Positions 45,315 to 53,967 of a stretch of 64,000 nt of DNA are shown here, in pieces; position 1 is the first letter of the stretch; each line of letters begins with the position of its first letter. A program made the translations under genes and the position numbers. The stretch covers positions 248,001 to 312,000 of the forward strand of contig NZ_PIOB01000004.1 in NCBI RefSeq assembly GCF_002909255.1, written 5' to 3'. The notes under the pieces were generated by a model. It saw only the letters and a program-made list of their open reading frames with translations, was not told where the DNA came from and searched no databases. Origin of the DNA: Arenibacter hampyeongensis. GTDB taxonomy: Bacteria; Bacteroidota; Bacteroidia; Flavobacteriales; Flavobacteriaceae.

Positions 45315-47291
45315 ATGCAATATAAAGGCGATAGTGTTGATAAGGCCATGCAATTAAAACTTTATCAACGAATGTTAAAACCCCGGTTGATTGAGGAAAA
45401 AATGCTGATTCTCCTTCGCCAAGGTAAAATTTCAAAATGGTTCAGTGGTATTGGACAGGAGGCAATATCGGTTGGAGTGGCAAGTGCGTTGACTTCGGAT
45501 GAGTATATACTGCCAATGCACCGTAATCTTGGGGTTTTTACAACACGCAACATACCTCTGTACCGACTTTTTTCCCAATGGCAGGGAAAAGCCAATGGCT
45601 TTACCAATGGCAGGGATAGAAGTTTTCACTTCGGGACCCAGGAGTATAAAATAGTGGGGATGATTTCCCATTTGGGGCCCCAGTTGGGTGTGGCGGATGG
45701 GATTGCACTTGCAGACCTTCTGAAAAACAGTAAGAAGGTAACTGCGGTTTTTACCGGAGAGGGAGGCACTAGCGAGGGCGATTTTCATGAGTCTTTAAAT
45801 CTTGCTGCCGTATGGGATTTGCCTGTATTGTTTTGTATTGAAAATAATGGTTATGGACTGTCCACACCAACAAATGAACAATATAAATGTGAGAACTTGG
45901 CGGATAAAGGTATAGGCTACGGGATGGAATCACATATCTTGGACGGTAACAATATAATGGAAGTATTTTCCAAGGTTGATGAGATTTGCAAAAGTATGCG
46001 CAAAAGCCCAAGGCCTGTTTTGTTGGAATTTAAAACCTTCAGGATGCGAGGCCATGAAGAGGCGAGCGGAACCAAGTATGTGCCCCAGGAATTATTGGAG
46101 GCTTGGCAGGAAAAAGATCCGATCGTAAATTTTGAAAAATTTCTTCTAGCAGAAAATATTCTTTCCGCACATTTGATAGAAACTTTTAAAAATGAAATAT
46201 ATGCTGAAATTGACTATGATCTGAAGAAGGCTTTTGCGGAGCAGGAAATTGAAGTAGATCAAACCAAAGAATTAAATGATGTTTATAAGGGCTTTGATTA
46301 TCAGCAATATAATCATGGTTCCACTTCAAGTAATATTAGATTGATAGATGCTGTGTCCCAAGGGCTGAAACAATCCATGGATAGGCATGATAACCTTGTA
46401 GTTATGGGCCAGGATATTGCGGATTATGGAGGCGTTTTTAAAATTACAGAGGGTTTTGTGGAGACCTTCGGGAAAGAACGGGTGAGAAACACCCCTATAT
46501 GTGAATCAGCTGTGGTTTCAGCGGCAATGGGACTCTCAATAAACGGTGTAAAATCGGTGATGGAAATGCAATTTGCAGATTTTGTAAGTACCGGATTTAA
46601 TCCTATCGTAAACTATTTGGCCAAGGTACATTACCGCTGGGGAGAAAATGCCGATGTCGTTATAAGGATGCCTTGTGGGGCCGGGGTGGGTGCAGGCCCG
46701 TTTCACTCCCAGACCAACGAGGCCTGGTTTACAAAAACCCCAGGTTTAAAAGTGGTATATCCAGCTTTTCCCTATGATGCGAAAGGTTTGTTGGCGACTT
46801 CCATAAACGATCCCAATCCAGTATTGTTTTTTGAACATAAGGGACTTTATAGGAGTATTTACCAAGAAGTACCAGAGGATTATTACACCATACCATTTGG
46901 TAAAGCCGCCCTTATAAAAGAAGGCTCGGACATTACAGTGGTTAGTTATGGATTAGGGGTGCATTGGGCCATGGAAACCTTAAATGACAATCCTTATATA
47001 AAAGCCGATCTTTTGGACCTAAGAACCTTACAGCCCATGGATATGGAGGCAATTTACACTTCCGTTCAAAAAACGGGTAAACTTATTATCTTACAGGAAG
47101 ATAGTCTGTTTGGAGGTGTGGCGAGTGACATTTCCGCACTGGTAATGGAAAACTGTTTTAAATTCCTGGATGCTCCAGTAAAACGGGTGGCCAGTTTGGA
47201 GACTCCAATTCCTTTTGCTAGAAATTTGGAAAATAATTATTTGCCCAAGGAACGATTTGCACATGAGTTATTAAGTTTGTTAGCCTATTAA
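45315..47291 (+). CDS. Fused alpha/beta E1 component of a 2-oxoacid dehydrogenase complex
   Basis: This 658-residue thiamine-diphosphate enzyme has the E1-alpha part at about 1-320, with the TPP/Mg motif GEGGTSEGDFHESLNLA ending in the ENNGYGLSTP turn. The E1-beta part at about 335-658 contains GQDIADYGGVFKITEGF and VIRMPCGAGVGAGPFHSQ. Fused E1 of this type is common in Bacteroidota and is usually assigned to branched-chain 2-oxoacid dehydrogenase. E2 and E3 are not adjacent. Amino-acid catabolism would suit the neighbouring glutamate dehydrogenase circuit. Confidence 0.9.
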   Translation: MQYKGDSVDKAMQLKLYQRMLKPRLIEEKMLILLRQGKISKWFSGIGQEAISVGVASALTSDEYILPMHRNLGVFTTRNIPLYRLFSQWQGKANGFTNGRDRSFHFGTQEYKIVGMISHLGPQLGVADGIALADLLKNSKKVTAVFTGEGGTSEGDFHESLNLAAVWDLPVLFCIENNGYGLSTPTNEQYKCENLADKGIGYGMESHILDGNNIMEVFSKVDEICKSMRKSPRPVLLEFKTFRMRGHEEASGTKYVPQELLEAWQEKDPIVNFEKFLLAENILSAHLIETFKNEIYAEIDYDLKKAFAEQEIEVDQTKELNDVYKGFDYQQYNHGSTSSNIRLIDAVSQGLKQSMDRHDNLVVMGQDIADYGGVFKITEGFVETFGKERVRNTPICESAVVSAAMGLSINGVKSVMEMQFADFVSTGFNPIVNYLAKVHYRWGENADVVIRMPCGAGVGAGPFHSQTNEAWFTKTPGLKVVYPAFPYDAKGLLATSINDPNPVLFFEHKGLYRSIYQEVPEDYYTIPFGKAALIKEGSDITVVSYGLGVHWAMETLNDNPYIKADLLDLRTLQPMDMEAIYTSVQKTGKLIILQEDSLFGGVASDISALVMENCFKFLDAPVKRVASLETPIPFARNLENNYLPKERFAHELLSLLAY

Positions 47292-47329
47292 AAATATTCA
47301 AGACCTAAAACAATTTATAGTACGGAAGA

Positions 47330-48421
47330 ATGATTACAGCGGAAGAAAAACTCAAGGAGCGAATAAAGGAGCTTACTTGTTTATATGAAGTAACTTCAAT
47401 AATTGTTAACTGTGACTATGACCAAATTGAAGATGCCCTAAAAGGTATTTTATATTGTTTGCAGAAAGCTTGGCGTTTTAGCGATGTGGCACAAGTAAAG
47501 CTCATTTCTGATCAATACAATATGGCCACAACGAACTACCCAGTTGATGCCGTTTCCTTGGAGGCCGGAGTACAGGTATTTAATAGGAAGGTTGGGGCAA
47601 TCCATGTAGCATATCCCAAGTCAAAATATGGTATAACCGATTTTTTGCAGGAAGAAAAAAAATTACTGAAAAATGTTTGTCTGGAAGTAGGTAATCTTTT
47701 GGAGAGGAAGCAGATAAAGGACAACGAGATAATTATAAAACGTAAAATGGAAAGGGCGGACCGTCTAGGTATTTTAGGTGAAATTACCGCTGGTATTGCC
47801 CATGAGCTAAATACCCCCTTGGCCAACATATTGGGTTTTTCAGAATTATTAAAAACTCGTATAGCGGAGGACACCCAAGCTAACAAGGACCTTGATAAAA
47901 TTATAAATAATGCCATATTCTCCAGGGAGGTGGTTAAAAAATTAATGTTCTTCGCCTGTGAGATGCCACAGCAAATGACTTTGGTGAACATAAACCCAAT
48001 AATTACCAATGCCATTAACTTAATGGAACCTAGTCTTGACAAAAAGAAAATTGTTTGGGAACTCAATTTTAATTCACAATCCATATTTCTACGGGTAGAT
48101 ACCATTCAATTGACCCAGGTTATTTTTAATTTGATACTTAATGCCATATATTTTTCTCCGGCCAAGGGAAAGATTCTAATCGATATAAAGGAAACGGTTA
48201 ATAATGTAGAAATTAGAATTTCGGATGAAGGACCTGGCATTGACCCGAGAATTAGTGATAAGATTTTTGAACCTTTTTATAGTACCAAGCCGGTTGGGGA
48301 AGGTTCTGGTTTGGGTTTAAGTGTTGTGCACGGAATAGTAAAAAGTCATAAAGGCGTTATAAGCTACAGGTCCAACAAACCTAAAGGAACTATATTTACC
48401 ATTGTTTTTCCAAAAAATTAG
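47330..48421 (+). CDS. Sensor histidine kinase
   Basis: This 363-residue soluble kinase has an N-terminal GAF-like sensor region (about 1-125) with no membrane segment, so it senses an internal signal. The DHp domain has His158 in GEITAGIAHELNTPLANILG. The catalytic domain carries N box NLILNAIYFS, G1 DEGPGIDP, F box FEPFYSTKP and G2 GSGLGLSVV. The NtrC-type regulator starts 4 bp after its stop, so the two form a two-component pair. NtrB-like control of nitrogen metabolism is suggested by the operon behind the regulator. Confidence 0.92.
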   Translation: MITAEEKLKERIKELTCLYEVTSIIVNCDYDQIEDALKGILYCLQKAWRFSDVAQVKLISDQYNMATTNYPVDAVSLEAGVQVFNRKVGAIHVAYPKSKYGITDFLQEEKKLLKNVCLEVGNLLERKQIKDNEIIIKRKMERADRLGILGEITAGIAHELNTPLANILGFSELLKTRIAEDTQANKDLDKIINNAIFSREVVKKLMFFACEMPQQMTLVNINPIITNAINLMEPSLDKKKIVWELNFNSQSIFLRVDTIQLTQVIFNLILNAIYFSPAKGKILIDIKETVNNVEIRISDEGPGIDPRISDKIFEPFYSTKPVGEGSGLGLSVVHGIVKSHKGVISYRSNKPKGTIFTIVFPKN

Positions 48422-48425
48422 AATT

Positions 48426-49760
48426 ATGGGTTTTAACAAAGAGAACGTATTGATCGTAGACGATGATGTAAATATATTGGAGCTTATTCATAGACACCTA
48501 CAATCCTTTAATTATCATAGCTACAAGGCCGTTTCCGTCAAGGAAGCCTTGACCATCCTTAAAGATTCCAAAATAGACCTTTTGATTACCGATCTTAAGA
48601 TGCCCGATGTGGATGGATTGCAGTTGGTTAAGTATGTTTCCGAACATTATCCAAGGTTACCGAAATTGGTGGTTACGGGTTACCCATCGGTAAACGATGC
48701 GCTGAGCGTAATAAAATCAGGGGCCTTGGATTACTTGGTAAAACCTTTCACCAAGGAGGAATTAAGGGAGGCGGTCATAAAATCTTTCTCACACAATTCT
48801 GCAAATAATGAAGGCTCCAGAAATAGTTTAACCTCCAATAATAATAGTTTTGGTGATTACGGTGAATTAATAGGGGAGTCACAGGCCATAAAAAAGGTGA
48901 CCGATATTATAGATAGGGTGAAAGACAACAAAGCCACTGTATTGATTCAAGGGGAAAGCGGTACTGGCAAGGAATTGGTGGCCCGATCTGTACATTATAC
49001 AGGGAAATTTTCCAGAGCCCCTTTTATCGCTGTAAATTGTGGGGCTATTCCTGAAAGCCTTTTGGAGGCTGAGCTTTTTGGTTATGCCAAAGGAGCTTTT
49101 ACGGGTGCCAATGAAAATCGAAACGGGTTTTTTCAAGCCGCCGACAAGGGTACTCTTTTTTTGGATGAAATAGGTAATGCCTCACTTGCTGTCCAATCCA
49201 AATTGTTACGGGCGCTTCAGGAAAAAGAGGTCGCAAAAGTAGGATCCCAAAAAACTGAAAAAATAGATATTCGGGTCATTGCGGCCACTAATAGTAATTT
49301 GTACTCCCAAGTACAGAAGAAATTGTTCAGGGAAGACCTTTATTATAGATTAACAGTGGTGGAGATAAATGTGCCTTCGCTCAGGGAGCGCAAAGAGGAC
49401 ATACCTTTATTGGTCGACAAGTTTTTGTTTAAATATGGTGTGGAGTATAAGGATAGGTTGGTTACCATTGTTCCCGAAGCCGTAGCGCTCTTGGAACGTT
49501 ATCCGTGGCCGGGAAATATCAGGGAGTTGGAAAACGTAATTCAAAGAGCGGTAATTATGTGCGATAAAAGAATCGAAATAGCCAATTTACCGGATAATTT
49601 GAAGTATAAAATAGATTTTCCGGAAGACGACCTACTACCGTTAAGGGAAGTTGAAAAAAAGTACATTTTAAAGGTTCTGGAAGCAACAGGCCAAAATAAA
49701 TCCAAGGCAGCGGAGATACTACAGATAGATCGCAAGACACTACGTCAAAAAATTCATTAA
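48426..49760 (+). CDS. NtrC-family sigma-54-dependent response regulator
   Basis: From the ATG at 48426 the protein has 444 residues. The receiver (1-120) has LIVDDD, phosphoacceptor Asp56 and Lys106. The AAA+ domain (about 145-385) has Walker A GESGTGKE, the sigma-54-contacting GAFTGA loop in AKGAFTGANENRNG, Walker B LFLDEIG and the Arg-finger region. The C-terminal Fis-type HTH ends AAEILQIDRKTLRQKIH. All elements for sigma-54 activation are intact. A consensus sigma-54 promoter lies 140 bp past its stop. Confidence 0.95.
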   Translation: MGFNKENVLIVDDDVNILELIHRHLQSFNYHSYKAVSVKEALTILKDSKIDLLITDLKMPDVDGLQLVKYVSEHYPRLPKLVVTGYPSVNDALSVIKSGALDYLVKPFTKEELREAVIKSFSHNSANNEGSRNSLTSNNNSFGDYGELIGESQAIKKVTDIIDRVKDNKATVLIQGESGTGKELVARSVHYTGKFSRAPFIAVNCGAIPESLLEAELFGYAKGAFTGANENRNGFFQAADKGTLFLDEIGNASLAVQSKLLRALQEKEVAKVGSQKTEKIDIRVIAATNSNLYSQVQKKLFREDLYYRLTVVEINVPSLRERKEDIPLLVDKFLFKYGVEYKDRLVTIVPEAVALLERYPWPGNIRELENVIQRAVIMCDKRIEIANLPDNLKYKIDFPEDDLLPLREVEKKYILKVLEATGQNKSKAAEILQIDRKTLRQKIH

Positions 49761-49775
49761 TTCCTTTTAATTGGG

Positions 49776-49792
49776 TGGGTAAATATTACCCA
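49776..49792. promoter_or_regulatory. Candidate upstream activator site (7-3-7 palindrome)
   Basis: TGGGTAAATATTACCCA is an inverted repeat of TGGGTAA/TTACCCA with a 3-base centre. It lies 108-124 bp upstream of the -24 element at 49900, the usual distance for enhancer sites of NtrC-type activators, and directly after such an activator gene. Confidence 0.55.
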
Positions 49793-49871
49793 TCTGAGGA
49801 ATATATCCCATAATTTTCTTCAAGTAATTTTTTATGTTTGCAGGTCAATATGTTGATTAGCAAGTTTTTAT

Positions 49872-49892
49872 GTGCTTTTAAAGCACTTTTTT
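49872..49892 (+). terminator. Short hairpin with T-run after the two-component genes
   Basis: GTGCTTT-T-AAAGCAC (49872-49886) followed by six T could end the kinase/regulator transcript. With only a short stem it could instead be a second activator site, since it lies 14 bp from the -24 box. Confidence 0.45.
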
Positions 49893-49899
49893 AAATTTC

Positions 49900-49915
49900 T
49901 GGCATTCTACTTGCC
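49900..49915 (+). promoter_or_regulatory. Sigma-54 (RpoN) promoter
   Basis: TGGCATTCTACTTGCC has invariant GG at 49901-49902 and GC at 49913-49914, exactly 10 bases apart, matching TGGCAyr-N4-TTGCw closely. The transcript would begin about 12 bases on and cover the 55-residue ORF (49943), glutamate dehydrogenase and two more genes. Confidence 0.75.
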
Positions 49916-49942
49916 CTCAATGTATTTCTAAATAAAACTCCT

Positions 49943-50110
49943 ATGCGTGTTGAAACTAGTTTATGTCCGAGTTGTGAGTATTTTAAAACTTGCGTGCTCA
50001 CCAAAAACAAGGCCGATATTTGGCAATGTAACGAATATGAATCAGCGGATTCAGGAGTAGTGGCCAACAGTGGTCAATTGGTTTTCAAATGGGGAGTTGG
50101 ATTGTTCTAA
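49943..50110 (+). CDS. 55-residue Cys4 (zinc-ribbon-like) small protein
   Basis: ATG to TAA encodes 55 residues with Cys8, Cys11, Cys17 and Cys29, a CxxC-x5-C-x11-C pattern suggesting a small zinc-binding fold (LCPSCEYFKTCVLT). It starts about 16 bp after the predicted transcript start of the sigma-54 promoter. Its stop is 10 bp before the glutamate dehydrogenase ATG, so it is the leader gene of that operon. The family is not recognised by name. A regulatory or chaperone role for the enzyme is speculation. Confidence 0.75.
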   Translation: MRVETSLCPSCEYFKTCVLTKNKADIWQCNEYESADSGVVANSGQLVFKWGVGLF

Positions 50111-50120
50111 ACAGAATTTT

Positions 50121-51404
50121 ATGATTACAAAGTCGAAAACAGAGTCGAAACAGGGCATGTTGGAAAACGTGATGCGTCAATTCAACCATGCCGCCGATAT
50201 TATTAATTTAAACAGTAATATTAGAAAAATACTCAGTATTACCAATAATGAACTGCTTATACATTTCCCAGTTAAAATGGATAATGGCGATGTTGAAGTT
50301 TTTACGGGATACCGAGTACAGCACAATAACGCCTTGGGGCCCTATAAAGGAGGGCTGCGTTATCACCCAACGGTGGACATAGATGCGGCAAAAGCCTTAG
50401 CCATGTGGATGACCTGGAAAACATCCTTGGCGGGTCTGCCCTATGGTGGAGCAAAAGGAGGAATACAGATTGATCCTTCAAAATATTCCAATGCGGAATT
50501 GGAAAGGATCACAAGAAGATTTACCTATGCCCTAGGCGACAATATTGGTCCGGAGCACGATATACCTGCTCCAGATGTGAATACCAATTCGCAAACCATG
50601 GCTTGGATCGTGGATACTTATATGTCCACCAAATCCCCTGCGGAAAGGTCTAAAAATCAGCACGTGGTTACAGGAAAACCTTTGGGGTCCGGTGGATCGG
50701 AAGGTAGGGATAGGGCTACGGGCTATGGAGTTTTCCTAAATATAAAATTGTGGGCCGAAAAGAAAAAAGTGGACCTGAGGAATAAAAGGTTCATAGTACA
50801 GGGCTTTGGTAATGTAGGTTATTGGACCGCCCATTTTCTTGAAAGCGAAGGAGCCAAATTGGTGGGTGTACAAGACGCTTATGGCAGCATTACAAATAGA
50901 AATGGGATGGAAGTGTCCAAATTGTTTCAGTATATGCAAACCAATAAAGGTAGTATTGTTGGCTACAGCTCGGGAGAAGCAGTTGAAAAAGACCAATTTT
51001 TCGAATTGGATTGCGATATCTGTATACCAGCGGCACTAGGCAATCAAATCACAGCCGAAAATGCCGGCAAGATCAAGGCTTTTCTAATTGCAGAGGGAGC
51101 AAATGGCCCTACCGATGCGGAGGGCGAGGAAATTTTGCTTAAAAACGGTGTTGGAATAATACCGGATATTCTTTGTAACTCCGGAGGAGTCATAGGTAGT
51201 TATTTCGAATGGCTACAGAATAGAAATGGGGAGTTATGGCAATTGGAAGAAGTAATGTTAAAGTTGGAAAAAAAAATGAAGGAAGTCTTTGAAAGGGTAT
51301 ATGAAATGGCCGAAAAAAGAGATGGGGATATGAGGTCAGCAGCCTATATCATTGCTATAGAACGAATAGAAAAGGCCTATGTTCAAAGAGGAATATTTCC
51401 ATAA
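50121..51404 (+). CDS. Glu/Leu/Phe/Val-family glutamate dehydrogenase
   Basis: This 427-residue oxidoreductase interconverts glutamate with 2-oxoglutarate and ammonia. The substrate-domain Lys is in LPYGGAKGGIQIDP (about 107-120). Other matches are GYRVQHNNALGPYKGGLRYH and the PAPDVNT loop. The Rossmann motif RFIVQGFGNVGYWTAHFLES lies near residue 222. The start is the ATG at 50121; an in-frame upstream ATG at 50070 overlaps the small Cys4 gene and was rejected. Transcription from the sigma-54 promoter links it to the histidine-kinase/NtrC pair. Cofactor preference is not judged. Confidence 0.95.
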   Translation: MITKSKTESKQGMLENVMRQFNHAADIINLNSNIRKILSITNNELLIHFPVKMDNGDVEVFTGYRVQHNNALGPYKGGLRYHPTVDIDAAKALAMWMTWKTSLAGLPYGGAKGGIQIDPSKYSNAELERITRRFTYALGDNIGPEHDIPAPDVNTNSQTMAWIVDTYMSTKSPAERSKNQHVVTGKPLGSGGSEGRDRATGYGVFLNIKLWAEKKKVDLRNKRFIVQGFGNVGYWTAHFLESEGAKLVGVQDAYGSITNRNGMEVSKLFQYMQTNKGSIVGYSSGEAVEKDQFFELDCDICIPAALGNQITAENAGKIKAFLIAEGANGPTDAEGEEILLKNGVGIIPDILCNSGGVIGSYFEWLQNRNGELWQLEEVMLKLEKKMKEVFERVYEMAEKRDGDMRSAAYIIAIERIEKAYVQRGIFP

Positions 51405-51426
51405 ATTATTATAAAATCAAAATATT

Positions 51427-51846
51427 ATGAAGTACGGAAATTTAGTGTTGGAAGAGAAAGAATTCGTCCTTTTAAAGCGTTTGGTAAATGTATCCGGGTT
51501 TTATACGGATAATACCTATAAGAATTCCATTAATAAGCTAACCGAGGAGTTAACATCCGCAAGGGTTTATAATGAGGAAGAAATGCCTAAAGATGTTATA
51601 AGATTTAATTCTATGGTAACTATACAGGCAGTTAACGGATGGTCCAAACAATTTCAGTTGGTAATTCCATCACAGGGAGATTTTAAAAATAGTAAAATAT
51701 CCATTTTAACCCCTATGGGTGCGGCAGTTATTGGGTATGCCAAAGGAGACGATATTATTTGGGAGTTTAGAAATGGGGAACAAACCCTCAAAGTTGCCGA
51801 TGTAAAACAACAACATAGTCCTATTAACTCTGATATTTTATTGTAA
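51427..51846 (+). CDS. GreA/GreB C-terminal-like (Rnk-type) protein
   Basis: This 139-residue protein has the FKBP-like C-terminal domain of Gre factors (about 50-130): VIRFNSMVTIQAVNGWSKQF, then the ISILTPMGAAVIGYAKGDDI core. The N-terminal coiled coil is short, as in Rnk, so it probably binds RNA polymerase without being a canonical cleavage factor. It is third in the sigma-54 operon, 22 bp after glutamate dehydrogenase. Confidence 0.85.
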   Translation: MKYGNLVLEEKEFVLLKRLVNVSGFYTDNTYKNSINKLTEELTSARVYNEEEMPKDVIRFNSMVTIQAVNGWSKQFQLVIPSQGDFKNSKISILTPMGAAVIGYAKGDDIIWEFRNGEQTLKVADVKQQHSPINSDILL

Positions 51847-51848
51847 TT

Positions 51849-52226
51849 ATGGAGGTATTTTATGAGCATGATTCGGATAATAGGTTAATTGCCAAAAAAG
51901 ATGCACTGGAGTTAAACAATTGGATCGTGCATCTTGTAGGCAATGTCGGTGAACTTGAGATTTTAAAAAATATAGCTAAGAAGTTGTCCAATGGCGATGA
52001 AACAATAAATAAACTAGATGAATTGGCTTTGGAAAACAAATTGCATTTGGGCGTTTTTTATAGATATAAGAATTCCATGGTGAATTTGCATGAATGTGAA
52101 GATATGGAATGTGATATTTACTATATAAACAAGCATGAGGAGTACCGTAAATTATATACGACCATTTTGGAGTCTTTTCATAAATTAAAGGAAGAACTAT
52201 ATACAATGATTTTGATGGATTTATAA
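51849..52226 (+). CDS. Hypothetical 125-residue protein of the sigma-54 operon
   Basis: This soluble acidic protein is mostly helical with a short strand LHLGVFYRYKN. It contains two Cys in ECEDMECD (about 78-85). It has no signal peptide and no family I recognise. It begins 2 bp after the Rnk-like gene, so the two are probably coupled, and it is the last gene before a strong terminator. Confidence 0.75.
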   Translation: MEVFYEHDSDNRLIAKKDALELNNWIVHLVGNVGELEILKNIAKKLSNGDETINKLDELALENKLHLGVFYRYKNSMVNLHECEDMECDIYYINKHEEYRKLYTTILESFHKLKEELYTMILMDL

Positions 52227-52285
52227 TGTTGGTTGTTAACAGTCTGTTTGTTGGTTTTAATATTAGAGTTTTTGGCTGTTAATGC

Positions 52286-52319
52286 ACAAGGGAAAGCAAT
52301 GCTTTCCCTTGTTTTTTTT
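52286..52319 (+). terminator. Strong intrinsic terminator of the glutamate dehydrogenase operon
   Basis: ACAAGGGAAAGC (52286-52297), loop AAT and GCTTTCCCTTGT (52301-52312) give a perfect 12-bp stem followed by a T-run. Confidence 0.9.
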
Positions 52320-52569
52320 AGAGAATTCCAATTTGTTTGTCAAGGGGCCGAACAGATAGAGCCTTTTGCATTTTTGACTGACCGCACTTCGGTAAAGTCA
52401 ATAAAATTTCTTTTGGAGCAAACTAATTGTTCCCAATTACGATAGTTTTGAAATTAATATGTAAGGCAAGAATACTGAGGTTGAAGGTTTTAGTTTTTAT
52501 GTTGATATTATTAATTCCTGACACATACTTTTTTTCCAGTTTCAACGTATATATGTTCAAATTATAAAT
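52320..52569. other. Intergenic region without a recognised feature
   Basis: This is about 250 bp between the terminator and the next lipoprotein gene. A 70-codon frame runs in from 52233, but it crosses the terminator and has no family resemblance. The region must hold the promoter for 52570, but I see no clear consensus. Confidence 0.5.
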
Positions 52570-53076
52570 ATGAAAATTATGCATTTTAAAAAAATTATAT
52601 TATTGCTAGTGTTTACAGCTAGTCTTGTTACGTCCTGTTCCGTTTCCAAGGCGGCAAGACAGGATAGGAATGTTTTAAGTGGTAATTGGATTTTAAACAA
52701 TGTTTCCTATCAAGGAAGTCAGGGGAAATTTAAATCCGTATTATTTAATGACGCCGATGCCTCTTGTTTTGAGGGCAGTACCTGGTTTTTTAGAAATAAT
52801 AACAGTACTGGCAGCTACATGTTGGGAAACAGTAGTAATTGCGATGGAGCAGAACGCTTTATCCGCTGGTCCGTTGTTGATAGACAAGGTATGTCAAGTC
52901 AATTGCAATTTAAATTCATCGATGATAAATACAAGGATATATCCGGCGGACTAGGGTATAGGTTGGATATTGAACTGCTGAGCGATCAACAAATGAGGTT
53001 GACTTCAAAAGTTACTGTAGAGGGACAACCGATGACCGTTGTGTACGACTTTTCCAAAAATGACCAAACATTATAA
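52570..53076 (+). CDS. Lipocalin-like outer-surface lipoprotein
   Basis: This 168-residue protein has a lipobox TASLVTSC (Cys23). The mature part begins LSGNWILNNVSYQGSQG, the GxW start of small Bacteroidota lipocalin-like lipoproteins, and continues as alternating beta strands (STWFFRNNNSTGSYML; RWSVVDRQG). Its ligand is unknown. It lies 123 bp before an OmpA-family lipoprotein gene in the same direction, possibly as one envelope unit. Confidence 0.8.
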   Translation: MKIMHFKKIILLLVFTASLVTSCSVSKAARQDRNVLSGNWILNNVSYQGSQGKFKSVLFNDADASCFEGSTWFFRNNNSTGSYMLGNSSNCDGAERFIRWSVVDRQGMSSQLQFKFIDDKYKDISGGLGYRLDIELLSDQQMRLTSKVTVEGQPMTVVYDFSKNDQTL

Positions 53077-53199
53077 AAACAATTTCCAAAACACCTTTAT
53101 ATACATATCGGGACCAGTGGCGATTGGCATAGTTTCTGTATAGATAGAGGTATGTGACCCCAATAAGAGGGACTAACAAATAATAAATATTAAAATAAG

Positions 53200-53895
53200 A
53201 TGAAAAAGATAATAGTAAGTGGATTGTCCATAATGTTGATATTAGTTACATTCAGTAGCTGTCAAGCGGTTAAGAACACCAACCATAAGCAAAGAGGGGC
53301 AGCGACAGGTGCCGCCGGTGGCGCAGTTATAGGTGGTGTTTTAGGAAATAATGTAGGAAAGGGAGGTAATACAGCCTTAGGCGCCATAATCGGCGCTGTG
53401 GTAGGTGGTGTTGCCGGTGGTTATATAGGCGACAGAATGGACCGCCAGGCAGAACGTATTGAAGAAGAGATTCCAGGGGCCGAGGTTACTAGAGTAGGTG
53501 AAGGAATTAATGTAACTTTTAATGAGGATGCCGGTGTTTATTTTGACACCAACAAATCCGATGTTAAAGGTACATCCGCAACAACATTGGACCGAATGGT
53601 AGGTATTTTAAAAGAATATCCTGATACCAATATTTTAGTTGAAGGTCATACCGATAGTGCGGGATCAGATGAATACAATCTAAATTTATCAAAGCAACGG
53701 GCACAGTCAGTTACAAATTACCTAACAGGCAACGGAATCTCCAAAAATAGATTAACCACAGCTTGGTATGGTGAGGCACAGCCTAAAGCTGATAACAGCA
53801 CCGCCGCTGGAAAAGCTAAAAACCGTAGAGTAGAACTAGTTATTGTAGCCAATGAGGCCTTGCAAAAAGAGGCGCTTATGAAAGCCAAACAATAA
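53200..53895 (+). CDS. OmpA-family lipoprotein with glycine zipper
   Basis: This 231-residue protein has a lipobox VTFSSC (Cys21) followed by a Gly-zipper membrane or oligomerisation segment at about 33-80 (GAAGGAVIGGVLGNNVGKGG). The OmpA C-terminal peptidoglycan-binding domain lies at about 110-220 (VYFDTNKSDVKG, VEGHTDSAGSDEYNLNLSKQ, AKNRRVEL). It tethers the outer membrane to the wall. Close matches are YiaD-like proteins. A terminator follows directly. Confidence 0.93.
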   Translation: MKKIIVSGLSIMLILVTFSSCQAVKNTNHKQRGAATGAAGGAVIGGVLGNNVGKGGNTALGAIIGAVVGGVAGGYIGDRMDRQAERIEEEIPGAEVTRVGEGINVTFNEDAGVYFDTNKSDVKGTSATTLDRMVGILKEYPDTNILVEGHTDSAGSDEYNLNLSKQRAQSVTNYLTGNGISKNRLTTAWYGEAQPKADNSTAAGKAKNRRVELVIVANEALQKEALMKAKQ

Positions 53896-53915
53896 AACAG
53901 CTTACACCTTATATA

Positions 53916-53943
53916 AAACCCGGCGATATTCGTCGGGTTTTTT
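53916..53943 (+). terminator. Terminator after the OmpA lipoprotein
   Basis: AAACCCGGCGA pairs with the CGTCGGGTTT side (53931-53940), followed by TTTTG. It separates the lipoprotein from the biosynthetic cluster. Confidence 0.75.
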
Positions 53944-53967
53944 GTTTATTTTCTGTACCTTTTCTTA

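Noticed and set aside
50070..50120. Upstream start for glutamate dehydrogenase
   Set aside because: It lies in another frame of the 55-residue Cys4 gene. The ATG at 50121 gives a normal N-terminus and a 10-bp gap.
52233..52445. 70-residue ORF with a hydrophobic start
   Set aside because: It runs through a perfect intrinsic terminator and has no family resemblance, so it is a chance frame.
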